34,551 nt of DNA. Origin: DYFC01 sp041658585 (GTDB lineage Bacteria > Nitrospirota > Thermodesulfovibrionia > Thermodesulfovibrionales > SM23-35). Shown here one piece after another: positions 1 through 6,122 of this stretch. Every line of letters starts with the position of its first letter. The first letter of the stretch is position 1. The stretch is taken from assembly GCA_041658585.1 (NCBI GenBank), contig JBAZZX010000033.1, forward strand, positions 1 through 34,551. Direction: 5' to 3'. Under the pieces are notes generated by a model. The model was given only the letters and a program-made list of their open reading frames with translations. It ran no database searches and was not told where the DNA came from. The position numbers and the translations under genes are program-made.

Positions 1-61
1 GCTTTACTGCTTCTTCCTTGAACTGCTTGTCGTACTTCCTCCGTCCACTTCCTTCTTGCAT
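1..61 (-). CDS. IS3-family transposase OrfA, N-terminal end (partial)
   Basis: The minus strand opens with ATG at 59-61 and reads MQEGSGRRKYDKQFKEEAVK before the window ends. This is the classic start of the helix-turn-helix OrfA protein of IS3/IS911-type transposases, which binds the element ends. A strong AGGAGGT ribosome binding site lies just upstream (about 66-73). The candidate left terminus of the element lies at 103-127. Only 20 residues are visible, so the IS3 subgroup cannot be named. OrfB and the other end lie outside the window. Confidence 0.75.
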   Translation of the reverse strand, partial: MQEGSGRRKYDKQFKEEAVK

Positions 62-102
62 TTGACACCTCCTAAGATTATATTGTACCTAACCTTTCGG
101 TG

Positions 103-127
103 TGTCCGTTAAACCGGGGGAAGTGCA
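103..127 (-). mobile_element. Left terminal repeat of the IS3-family element
   Basis: Read on the minus strand, this begins TGCACTTCCCCCGG and continues TTTAACGGACA. It ends about 40 bp before the transposase start. The 5'-TG end, the GC-rich start and the TTTAACGGACA segment resemble many IS3-family ends. The junction at 127/128 is also where the neighbouring ATPase reading frame loses sense. The direct repeat cannot be seen because the other end is outside the window. Confidence 0.65.
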
Positions 128-651
128 CCCTTGGCAAATAAATTAAGGAGATTTCTTATAAGAATATCGGTTTCTTCACTTATTGAAGTGGAAAGCAACC
201 CAAGCAAATTGAGTATTGTAGACTTTCCTGTACCACGGTCTCCGATAAGAATATTCATTCCTGGTGAAAGAGATAATATGAAATCCGAGGTATCACCTTC
301 CAAAAATCCACCGTTAAAACCCATACCAACTAAGTGATTTTTATTTAAAGGCACGTTCTTCTCAGATACAATGTTATTGAACCAATTCTCTATTACCTCA
401 AGAACATTTTGATCATATTCGTTTTTTAGTGGTCCAGAAGTGTCTTTATCACGTTCTTTTTGCTTATATTTAAACCAATTAATCTCTTTTCCAATTAATC
501 TCTGTGCAATATTATCAGCCGTTTCTTTACTAATAGGTTTTTTACTAGAAAGTAGTAGATTGTTTTTTTTCAATAGATTCCGAAATACTTTGGCATCGGA
601 GATATTGCATTCCAGCATTAAATCATTATATGAAATGGTGATATTACTCAT
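109..651 (-). pseudogene. P-loop (SMC/RecF-like) ATPase gene truncated by the IS3 element
   Basis: The frame encodes about 174 native residues and then the last few codons run into the IS end (terminal ALPPV), so the host gene is cut at about 128. A Walker A motif GDRGTGKST is visible near residue 140, preceded by the pattern typical of SMC/RecF-type ATPases (GMNILIGDRG). The N-terminal part (residues 1-60) is polar and looks like a DNA-binding or coiled region. Walker B and the rest are lost or lie beyond the IS. Proteins of this build are common in defence and repair loci, but the exact family cannot be named. A possible promoter (TTGTTA, 17 nt, TAATAT on the minus strand) lies upstream of 651. 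Confidence 0.65.
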
Positions 652-874
652 AAGTTTGTTTGCTATTGTATATTAATTCCTTCAATGTATTTTAACAATA
701 ACGTTTTCTTTATCTCTGATATTCCGCAAGATTGGGTAATTCTTTGATGGATTATAACTGATTTTGGTTTTTTTACGTAATGGATAGTGACTTAGAGGTG
801 GGCTCCAGAATTTTGACTGTGTCTATTGTGATACACCACAACCACCATAGAGGTGTCGGAAAGGAGGAATTGAT

Positions 875-1041
875 ATGGCGGACAAGAACAATGGTCATAG
901 GGATGAGTCACTTAGTGTTCCGTGCCTGTCAGGAATATTAAGGGTAGCCCCCATACCATTACGTTGCCTGACGGCACAAAGGGATACGGTAACTCAGAGG
1001 AAGAAGCACTCCAAGACGTAAAAGACAACCAGAAAAATTAA
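875..1041 (+). pseudogene. Small frame-disrupted ORF
   Basis: An ATG at 875 follows a strong AAAGGAGG site and reads MADKNNGHRDESLSVPC, continuing in a poor frame to a stop at 1021. A second frame reads a sensible C-terminus, PHTITLPDGTKGYGNSEEEA, ending at 1041. Joining the two needs one frameshift around 910-940. This looks like a decayed protein of about 55 residues. No family is recognised. The flanks (652-874) hold nothing else I can support. Confidence 0.35.
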
Positions 1042-1047
1042 TCCTGC

Positions 1048-1074
1048 AAGGGGACTGAAAATCCCTTTTGTTTT
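1048..1074 (+). terminator. Rho-independent terminator after the small ORF
   Basis: The short stem AAGGG/CCCTT is followed by TTTTGTTTT. It lies seven bases after the stop at 1041 and so supports that the frame-disrupted ORF was once a transcription unit. Confidence 0.45.
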
Positions 1075-1246
1075 ATGTTTGGGTTTCTGAGATTATCTCT
1101 CTCGTCTTAACCCAAAGTCTTACCTCACCGACTCTTTTCCCATCCTCTGAACGACACCCAAACCCCCACCGAAGGGGGTCAAACACCCAAACAACCCCAG
1201 AGCCACTTTCAGGTGGGACAGGCACGTCAGTACCTTTTGCCAACAT
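1073..1246 (-). CDS. Possible 57-residue hypothetical protein in an otherwise empty stretch
   Basis: The stretch 1077-1547 has no convincing gene. The best candidate is this minus-strand frame, with MLAKGTDVPVPPESGSG near the start and RLWVKTREIISETQT at the end. It has a plausible composition, but no well-placed ribosome binding site: an AAGGAG lies 16 nt upstream of the ATG and fits a GTG in another frame better. No family is recognised. It may be a decayed fragment or not coding at all. Confidence 0.2.
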   Translation of the reverse strand: MLAKGTDVPVPPESGSGVVWVFDPLRWGFGCRSEDGKRVGEVRLWVKTREIISETQT

Positions 1247-1547
1247 AGGAATAACACGGATACTCCTTATATATGCTGTTTATTTTGACACAGTTTAAGG
1301 TGGGATTGGGGGGGAGGAGATAGATTAAAACCTTTGTCGGGGTCTAAAAAGGGTGTACAGGCTTTTGGGTTGCTCAGAAGGTGTAATCTCAGCAATGGTG
1401 AACCTATTCAGGCGATTAACACATTAATACAGGGACAGCGTTGGGGACAAACGGGGGACAACTTTTTGAAGCAAAAGCAAAATTATAAATCATTGATAGT
1501 AAATGGTTTCAGAAGCATTGTGCCAATAGAATGGCTTATTATCTAAT

Positions 1548-1573
1548 AAAAAAAGGTTTGCATCTCTGCAACC
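1548..1573 (-). terminator. Rho-independent terminator downstream of the GIY-YIG/tRNA-like unit
   Basis: On the minus strand a GGTTGCA/TGCAAACC stem with one bulge and a GAGA loop is followed by seven T. It lies just beyond tRNA-like copy A and would end transcripts coming from the GIY-YIG gene. Confidence 0.6.
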
Positions 1574-1585
1574 CCTTGATTTCAT

Positions 1586-1666
1586 TGGCTCCTTGGGAGG
1601 GATTCCCGCACTCCTGCGGGACAGGGTGGTTAATCCCGAACGCTTTCGGGACTCTGCCAGCTGAGC
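1586..1666 (-). repeat. tRNA-Asn-like repeat copy A with two palindromes
   Basis: On the minus strand this starts with the tRNA-Asn D-arm (CAGCTGGCAGAG), then the palindrome TCCCGAAAGCGTTCGGGA in place of the 5' half of the anticodon arm. The tRNA sequence TTAACCACCCTG follows. The T-arm is replaced by a second palindrome (TCCCGCAGGAGTGCGGGA), and a degenerate acceptor end closes the copy in GGAGCCA. The GIY-YIG frame terminates inside this copy. Its layout matches copy B at 1924-2004. Confidence 0.8.
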
Positions 1667-1911
1667 AGGTTTTCGATGTATTTCCTGCTCTTTTTCCCTT
1701 TGATTTCCTTTTCCCTGTGCATAGCTTCTGACCGTGTCATATAAACTTCTGTGTAAACACACGTCCATGGGCCTTTACTACGCTTTGTGTGTTTACTCCC
1801 ATGATATTCAGCATCGTTATGTTGAGAGATTCGACGTTCAAGGTCATCTGTGTGGCCGATATAATACTGAGAAGTTGACTCGCTTTGTAATATGTATACA
1901 AAGTATGCCAT
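1630..1911 (-). CDS. Small GIY-YIG nuclease-domain protein (UPF0213/YhbQ-like)
   Basis: This 93-residue protein is a stand-alone GIY-YIG domain. It has VYI at residues 5-7, YIG at 17-19, the catalytic Arg in DLERRISQHN, and a metal-binding Glu in the EAMHREKEIKG helix, so the active site appears intact. Family members cut DNA as phosphodiesterases. Single-domain versions are mostly uncharacterised and related to homing and repair nucleases. The gene starts 12 bases after tRNA-like copy B ends, without a clear ribosome binding site. Its last ten or so codons (from about SWQSPESVRD) are read from tRNA-like copy A, so a repeat supplies the C-terminus and stop. A terminator follows at 1548-1573. 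Being bracketed by two copies of one repeat suggests a link between nuclease and repeat, which is inference. Confidence 0.85.
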   Translation of the reverse strand: MAYFVYILQSESTSQYYIGHTDDLERRISQHNDAEYHGSKHTKRSKGPWTCVYTEVYMTRSEAMHREKEIKGKKSRKYIENLLSWQSPESVRD

Positions 1912-1923
1912 GGAGAAATGTTA

Positions 1924-2004
1924 TGGCTCCAGTGGAAGGATTCCCGCCCTCCGGCGGGACAGGGTGGTTAATCCCGAATGCCTTCGGGACTCTGCCAGCT
2001 TCAG
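1924..2004 (-). repeat. tRNA-Asn-like repeat copy B with two palindromes
   Basis: It has the same layout as copy A: AGCTGGCAGAG, palindrome TCCCGAAGGCATTCGGGA, TTAACCACCCTG, palindrome TCCCGCCGGAGGGCGGGA, then AATCCTTCCACTGGAGCCA. It lies directly between the 3' end of the true tRNA-Asn and the start of the GIY-YIG gene, in the same orientation. The 5' acceptor half (TCCCGGG) is absent, so it cannot be a tRNA. Confidence 0.8.
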
Positions 2005-2015
2005 CTTGTTAAGTA

Positions 2016-2091
2016 TGGCTCCCGGGGAGGGATTCGAACCCCCGACAGGGTGGTTAACAGCCACCTGCTCTGCCAGCTGAGCTACCCGGGA
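2016..2091 (-). tRNA. tRNA-Asn (anticodon GTT)
   Basis: The minus strand folds as a complete tRNA: acceptor TCCCGGG/CCCGGGA with discriminator G and an encoded CCA, D-arm GCTC/GAGC, anticodon stem GGTGG/CCACC with loop CTGTTAA (anticodon GTT), and a T-arm with GTTCGAA. All invariant positions I checked are present. It is the only intact member among five related sequences at 1586-2447. A strong sigma-70 promoter lies upstream at 2112-2141. Charging could be direct or through GatCAB; gatC lies at 13662-13949. Confidence 0.95.
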
Positions 2092-2111
2092 ATAGACACA
2101 AATGAATATTT

Positions 2112-2141
2112 TTTATATCAAATCGTAATACTTCTTGTCAA
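2112..2141 (-). promoter_or_regulatory. Sigma-70 promoter of tRNA-Asn
   Basis: On the minus strand TTGACA (2136-2141), an 18-nt spacer and TATAAA (2112-2117) stand 20 bases before the tRNA 5' end. This would leave a short leader for RNase P to remove. Confidence 0.75.
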
Positions 2142-2185
2142 TCAATAAGCAATTCTTTCGACTATCGCCATGAGCTATTGAAAGA

Positions 2186-2275
2186 TGGCTCCAGAAGAGG
2201 GCCTCACACTATCCAGCATGTCAGGGTGGTTAATCCCGAATGCATTCGGGACTCTGCCAGCTGAGCTACCCGGGA
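2186..2275 (-). pseudogene. tRNA-Asn-like copy C (anticodon arm replaced by a palindrome)
   Basis: The 5' half is an intact tRNA-Asn start (TCCCGGGTAGCTC, D-arm AGCTGGCAGAG). The 5' strand of the anticodon arm, including the first anticodon base region, is replaced by TCCCGAATGCATTCGGGA, and TTAACCACCCTG continues. The T-arm is lost, and the 3' end is TTCTGGAGCCA, which pairs only weakly with the acceptor. It cannot decode Asn codons. The promoter at 2286-2315 looks fully functional, so the RNA may still be made. Confidence 0.75.
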
Positions 2276-2322
2276 ACAATCTAATTTTATAGCAAAATTG
2301 AAGGCATTTTGTCAATCAACAG
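2276..2322 (-). promoter_or_regulatory. Promoter and duplicated leader of tRNA-like copy C
   Basis: On the minus strand TTGACA (2310-2315), 18 nt and TATAAA (2286-2291) precede copy C. The whole 47-bp segment recurs in front of copy D at 2448-2494 with two differences, so promoter and tRNA-like body were duplicated together. Confidence 0.7.
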
Positions 2323-2392
2323 GCTCTTCGCAACGGATTGTAATCATGCGTTTAAGGACGGCTTAATAATGGGTACTCTCGTACAATCTGCA

Positions 2393-2447
2393 TCAGGGTG
2401 GTTAATCCCGAATGCTTTCGGGACTCTGCCAGCTGAGCTACCCGGGA
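2393..2447 (-). pseudogene. tRNA-Asn-like copy D, 3' half lost
   Basis: It repeats the 5' tRNA half of copy C (TCCCGGGTAGCTC, AGCTGGCAGAG), the palindrome TCCCGAAAGCATTCGGGA and TTAACCACCCTG. After that the similarity to tRNA stops, and an unrelated stretch containing GTACTCTCGTAC follows at about 2373-2390. The copied promoter segment is retained upstream at 2448-2494. Confidence 0.7.
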
Positions 2448-2494
2448 ACAATCTAATTTTATAGCAAAAATGAAGGCATTTTGTCAAACAACAG
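2448..2494 (-). promoter_or_regulatory. Promoter and duplicated leader of tRNA-like copy D
   Basis: This is a near-identical copy of 2276-2322, keeping the TTGACA and TATAAA boxes. It shows the pseudo-tRNA unit was amplified together with its promoter. Confidence 0.65.
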
Positions 2495-2547
2495 ACATTC
2501 TCGGTAGTGGGTCAGTTTGAAAAAATTATTTTAGACTGTGAGAAAAT

Positions 2548-3102
2548 TTATCTACCGCAACACTTCTTATATTTTTTACCACTTCCACATGGACACGGAT
2601 CATTTCTTCCTACCTTATGCCCTGAAGATGCTTGAGTTTTAGGCTTGCCCTCTTCAACAAAATCAATATGTCCAGTACCTGGGCATCTGAATGAAAAAGT
2701 AGTTTTTGCATCCTTGTGGGTTACTGCAAAGTCGCCTCTTGTAATTATATCCATCCCAACTAAAACATCTGCGCCAGATAGTATCCCCTCTGTAACTCTT
2801 ATTTGTGAAAATCCCACCTTATTGGGAAGAACAATATTCACAAAATAAACTTCACTCATATCTTCGCCCTTTGCGTGTTTAATAAGAGTCATGCCAATGG
2901 GTTTAAGCAAAAGGTCATCAACAATTTTTCTTGAAATAACTGTGTTTGTGGCTCCAGTGTCCCAAATTCCATTATATTGTTTATGCACAGGAAGCGGATT
3001 AGTAGTTTTAGGATCGAATGCTGGTGAGATTAATACAGGAGTAACCAAAGCTCTGACTTTACCATTGTAATTGGCTGTGAAACTTTTCGGGGGGAGTGCC
3101 AT
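2548..3102 (-). CDS. Retropepsin-like aspartic protease with C-terminal SEC-C zinc motif
   Basis: This 184-residue cytoplasmic protein has the aspartyl protease signature IWDTGATNTVIS (catalytic Asp about 48) and a second element ADVLVGMDII, both hallmarks of the retropepsin fold. Such single-domain proteases act as dimers. The tail (about 164-184) is a SEC-C motif, RNDPCPCGSGKKYKKCC, as at the end of SecA, where it binds zinc and contacts SecB or ribosomes. A protease-SEC-C fusion suggests recruitment to nascent or translocating chains, which is inference. It starts three bases after the stop of the small upstream gene, so the two form an operon. No signal peptide is visible. Confidence 0.85.
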   Translation of the reverse strand: MALPPKSFTANYNGKVRALVTPVLISPAFDPKTTNPLPVHKQYNGIWDTGATNTVISRKIVDDLLLKPIGMTLIKHAKGEDMSEVYFVNIVLPNKVGFSQIRVTEGILSGADVLVGMDIITRGDFAVTHKDAKTTFSFRCPGTGHIDFVEEGKPKTQASSGHKVGRNDPCPCGSGKKYKKCCGR

Positions 3103-3105
3103 TAA

Positions 3106-3351
3106 TTAGGTAAAAACTACTCTTGAATGATATGTTTGTGTATAACTTTCACTTCCTGGTTCACATTTCTGGACTAAAAATGTTCCCATTTCATGATCTA
3201 TTGAAGATTGCTTGATAGCTTCAAGTTCTGAATCAAAGACGCCGATAATTTGCTCATCCTTGATTACCAAATATTTACCTTTATATTTTTCGACAAAATC
3301 GGCTTGATGTTCAATATAATATTTGAATTCTTTCTCTAATACTTTGGGCAT
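3106..3351 (-). CDS. Small DUF5678-like protein, partner of the retropepsin gene
   Basis: This 81-residue protein has a core YKGKYLVIKDEQIIGVFDSELEAIKQS, which resembles the short beta-rich DUF5678-type domain (a K-G-K-x-V-x-I-x-D-x-x-x-x-G pattern followed by an E-A helix). Proteins like this often sit next to retropepsin-like genes. Here they are co-transcribed with a 3-bp gap, so it may be a substrate, inhibitor or adaptor of the protease. The family assignment rests on pattern recall only. Confidence 0.65.
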   Translation of the reverse strand: MPKVLEKEFKYYIEHQADFVEKYKGKYLVIKDEQIIGVFDSELEAIKQSSIDHEMGTFLVQKCEPGSESYTQTYHSRVVFT

Positions 3352-3447
3352 AATACACCTCGTAATTTGAATGCTTAATTATATTATGGGGAATTCTTAG
3401 GGATTTTGCAAGGGATGAGTAGGTATAACTTCTTTTTATGGAATCAT

Positions 3448-3651
3448 TTAACCCAATAAAGAAAGAATATCTTCAATATCCCAAAGCCGATCCGTAACCC
3501 CGGCCTCCATAGCAGGTGTTACTCTTAACGTCTGATGTATCCGGCAGAAGTTGTAGTGCATATAATGCAAAGATATAGCATGAGCATGGTTTTCAACTTT
3601 CTTTGAGAATCCATTTGTAAGCCTCGTGAATCTTCTCATAGACATCCTCAT
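3448..3651 (-). pseudogene. IS1-family transposase remnant (C-terminal end)
   Basis: The 67 residues match the C-terminus of IS1-type DDE transposases: RRFTRLTNGFSKKVENHAHA, then HYMHYNFCRIHQTLRVTPAM and a final DIEDILSLLG. The N-terminal and most of the catalytic part is missing upstream, where leuB ends at 3673. It is a dead fragment. Together with the IS3 end at 1-127 it marks 1-3650 as a region of past insertions. Confidence 0.8.
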
Positions 3652-3672
3652 ATTAAATTATGATAAGTTCTG

Positions 3673-4749
3673 TCAATCGACAGGCAATTCGGTTACATAT
3701 TTTGCAACCAGGTCGCCGACTTCCGTTGTGCTGTAACCCATCTTGCCTGCCGCCATGCTTTTAAGGTGTTTACCTGTAACCTCTATGGCTGCTCTTTCTA
3801 TAAGCTTGCCTGCTTTTTCTTCTCCGAGCTGTTCGAGCATCATGCCGCCTGCACAGATTGCAGCCAACGGGTTGACCACATGCTGTCCTGTATACTTCGG
3901 GGCCGAGCCTCCGATAGGTTCAAACATAGAGACCCCCTGGGGGTTGATATTGCCGCCGGCGGCTATTCCCATGCCGCCCTGTATCATTGCACCCAAGTCC
4001 GTGATGATATCGCCGAACATATTGTCAGTTACAATAACGTCGAACCATTCCGGATTCTTGACAAACCACATGGTTATGGCGTCCACATGGGCATAGTCAG
4101 CTTTTATACCGGGATATTCCTTTGCGACTTCATAAAATGTACGTTCCCAAAGATCAAATGCAAAGGTAAGAACATTGGTCTTTCCGCAAAGTGTAAGCTT
4201 GTTGTTCTTGTTTCTCTTTTTGCAGTATTCAAAGGCAAACCTTATGCAGCGTTCCACGCCTTTACGTGTATTAATGGACTCCTGCACCGCGACTTCGTCG
4301 GGAGTGCCTTTCTTCAGAACTCCTCCTGCGCCTGCATAAAGCCCTTCCGTATTTTCCCTGACTACTACAAAATCAATATCTTCCGGTCCCTTGTTCTTTA
4401 AGGGGCAATCAACCCCGGGATACAATTTAACAGGCCTCAAATTGATGTACTGGTCAAGCTCAAACCTGAGTCTCAGCAGGATGCCTTTTTCAAGGATACC
4501 CGCCTTCACTTCAGGATGACCGATTGCTCCCAAATAAATGGCGTCATATTTTCTCAGTTCATCTATAGCGCCATCGGGAAGAACTTCTCCGGTCTTCAAA
4601 TACCTTGCACCTCCAAAATCATAGTGGCTGAGAGCCAACTTGATTCCGAGTCTGGCAGAGGCGGCACGTACAACTTTCAGGCCCTCTGCTATGACCTCAG
4701 GCCCTGTTCCGTCTCCGGGTATTACGGCAATATTATATGTTTTAGGCAT
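3673..4749 (-). CDS. leuB: 3-isopropylmalate dehydrogenase
   Basis: It oxidises and decarboxylates 3-isopropylmalate with NAD in leucine synthesis. The 358-residue protein belongs to the isocitrate/isopropylmalate dehydrogenase family: IPGDGTGPEV at the N-terminus, VVRENTEGLYAG (substrate contact), DNMFGDIITDLGA (metal-binding Asp) and EPIGGSAPKYTGQ (nucleotide site). I choose the ATG at 4749 because GAGGAG lies ten bases upstream; an upstream TTG would remove that site. It follows leuD by 27 bp on the same strand, giving a leuD-leuB operon. A close paralogue such as homoisocitrate or tartrate dehydrogenase is possible, but the leuD neighbour favours LeuB. Confidence 0.93.
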   Translation of the reverse strand: MPKTYNIAVIPGDGTGPEVIAEGLKVVRAASARLGIKLALSHYDFGGARYLKTGEVLPDGAIDELRKYDAIYLGAIGHPEVKAGILEKGILLRLRFELDQYINLRPVKLYPGVDCPLKNKGPEDIDFVVVRENTEGLYAGAGGVLKKGTPDEVAVQESINTRKGVERCIRFAFEYCKKRNKNNKLTLCGKTNVLTFAFDLWERTFYEVAKEYPGIKADYAHVDAITMWFVKNPEWFDVIVTDNMFGDIITDLGAMIQGGMGIAAGGNINPQGVSMFEPIGGSAPKYTGQHVVNPLAAICAGGMMLEQLGEEKAGKLIERAAIEVTGKHLKSMAAGKMGYSTTEVGDLVAKYVTELPVD

Positions 4750-4776
4750 AAATTCTCTTCTCCTCAAATTTGAATT

Positions 4777-5271
4777 TTAAATTGCTAATTTTCTTTTTGT
4801 CCACTCAACCAGTCCGCCGGATGCAATCAATTCCTGCATGAAAGGAGGGATAGGATTAGCTTTATATTCTACGTTAGTTGTGAGATTTCTTATGACTCCT
4901 TTGTCCGCATCGATCTCTATTTCATCACCATCTTTGACAGCTTCCGAAGCCGCTTCCGACTCAAAGATCGGCAGGCCGATATTAAAGGCATTCCGGTAAA
5001 ATATTCGAGCAAAGCTCTTTGCAACTACCGCCTGGATGCCCGCAGCCTTTATCGCAATCGGAGCATGTTCTCTTGATGAACCGCAGCCGAAGTTTTTACC
5101 GGCAACTATCATATCGCCTGCCTTGACCTTGACCGGAAAATCTTTATCGGCGTCTTCCATGATATGCCTGGCAAGTTCCACGGGGTCGGATGTATTCAGG
5201 TATCTTGCGGGTATTATCGCATCCGTATCTATATCATTGCCGAAACGCCACGTTCTTCCTTTGATCAGCAT
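4777..5271 (-). CDS. leuD: 3-isopropylmalate dehydratase small subunit
   Basis: It forms the swivel domain of isopropylmalate isomerase with LeuC, converting 2- to 3-isopropylmalate. The 164-residue length is typical of the short archaeal/homoaconitase-like LeuD type. Seen here are the start RFGNDIDTDAIIPARYL and GKNFGCGSSREHAPIAIKAAG, the conserved substrate loop. GGAGG precedes the ATG. The leuC partner is not in the window. It is followed by leuB. Confidence 0.93.
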   Translation of the reverse strand: MLIKGRTWRFGNDIDTDAIIPARYLNTSDPVELARHIMEDADKDFPVKVKAGDMIVAGKNFGCGSSREHAPIAIKAAGIQAVVAKSFARIFYRNAFNIGLPIFESEAASEAVKDGDEIEIDADKGVIRNLTTNVEYKANPIPPFMQELIASGGLVEWTKRKLAI

Positions 5272-5366
5272 GTTCCCTCCATATTCTTAAAAAGAAATTA
5301 GACTGTTATTATAGGAAATTTACTGTTTGTTAAACAAGTCGGTGCGGAAAATATTGATCCCTTCTT

Positions 5367-5454
5367 GATCCTCCCCTTTGCAAGGGGAGGTTGGTGGGGT
5401 AATTAGAAAAATATTCAAAACCTCGCCTCCCCCTCCTTACAAAGGAGGGGATTT
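5367..5454. repeat. Double-palindrome intergenic repeat, copy 1
   Basis: Two hairpins, TCCTCCCCTT/AAGGGGAGG and CCCCTCCTT/AAGGAGGGG, are joined by an A/T-rich linker containing AAAATATTCAAAACC. The unit is nearly the reverse complement of 32667-32752, so this is a dispersed REP/BIME-like family. It sits between the divergently transcribed leuD and glycosylase genes. Confidence 0.8.
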
Positions 5455-5471
5455 ATTGAGTAAAATACAAA

Positions 5472-6122
5472 ATGACGATTTTGCCCGAACTCTATCACAA
5501 ACTTTACCATGCCTTCGGCCCGCAGAGCTGGTGGCCGGGAGACACGCCTTTTGAGGTGGCTGTCGGAGCAATTCTCACTCAGAACACCAATTGGGGTAAT
5601 GTGGAAAAGGCGATATTTAATCTTAAAAAGCAGGGCGTCCTTTCAGCAAAGGCCATACATGAAATGCCTCCGGACGATCTTGCTTTACTGATAAAACCTG
5701 CAGGATATTTCAATATAAAGGCAAAAAGGCTCAAGTCTTTTATCGATTTTCTCATGAATGATTTTCATGGAAGCATGAGGAGGATGAAAACCGGAGATAT
5801 GTATTCACTCAGAGATAAATTACTTAATGTCAACGGCATCGGGCCGGAGACTGCGGATTCGATACTCCTCTACGCCCTTGAGAAGCCCGTCTTTGTTATT
5901 GACGCCTATACGAAGAGGGTCCTCTCACGACATGAAATTATGGAGCATGACAGGCCTTATGAAGACTTTCAGAAGCTTTTTCATTCTTCTCTGCAAACAG
6001 ACGTGCAGCTTTTCAACGAATACCACGCCCTTATTGTAAAAGTCGGGAAGACCTTTTGCAAACGTAGAGGACCGTTGTGTGAGAAGTGTCCGCTTCATGG
6101 ATTACAATATAGCCATGGATAA
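5472..6122 (+). CDS. Endonuclease III/MagIII-like DNA glycosylase
   Basis: This 216-residue HhH-GPD protein removes damaged bases. PFEVAVGAILTQNTNW is the family core, LLNVNGIGPETADSILLYA is the helix-hairpin-helix, and VIDAYTKRV carries the catalytic Asp. The Lys that gives endonuclease III its AP-lyase activity (GxGxKTA) is Glu here (GIGPETA), as in MagIII-type 3-methyladenine glycosylases, so it is probably monofunctional. The C-terminal cluster loop FCKRRGPLCEKCPLHGLQ has three Cys in 4Fe-4S spacing (C-x6-C-x2-C), but Gln stands where the fourth is expected. Its 3' end overlaps the uvrB start by 8 bp, making a repair operon. Confidence 0.85.
   Translation: MTILPELYHKLYHAFGPQSWWPGDTPFEVAVGAILTQNTNWGNVEKAIFNLKKQGVLSAKAIHEMPPDDLALLIKPAGYFNIKAKRLKSFIDFLMNDFHGSMRRMKTGDMYSLRDKLLNVNGIGPETADSILLYALEKPVFVIDAYTKRVLSRHEIMEHDRPYEDFQKLFHSSLQTDVQLFNEYHALIVKVGKTFCKRRGPLCEKCPLHGLQYSHG

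Noticed and set aside
1490..2080. Several overlapping ORFs of 60-93 codons on both strands in the repeat region
   Set aside because: They are translations of the palindromes and tRNA copies in other frames; only the GIY-YIG frame has a recognisable domain.
2186..2447. Copies C and D as additional functional tRNA genes
   Set aside because: The anticodon arm is interrupted, the T-arm with GTTCGAA is missing and the acceptor ends do not pair properly.
1586..2494. Possible CRISPR array from the regularly recurring palindrome
   Set aside because: Spacing is irregular, the repeats are clearly tRNA-Asn derived, and no cas gene is near.
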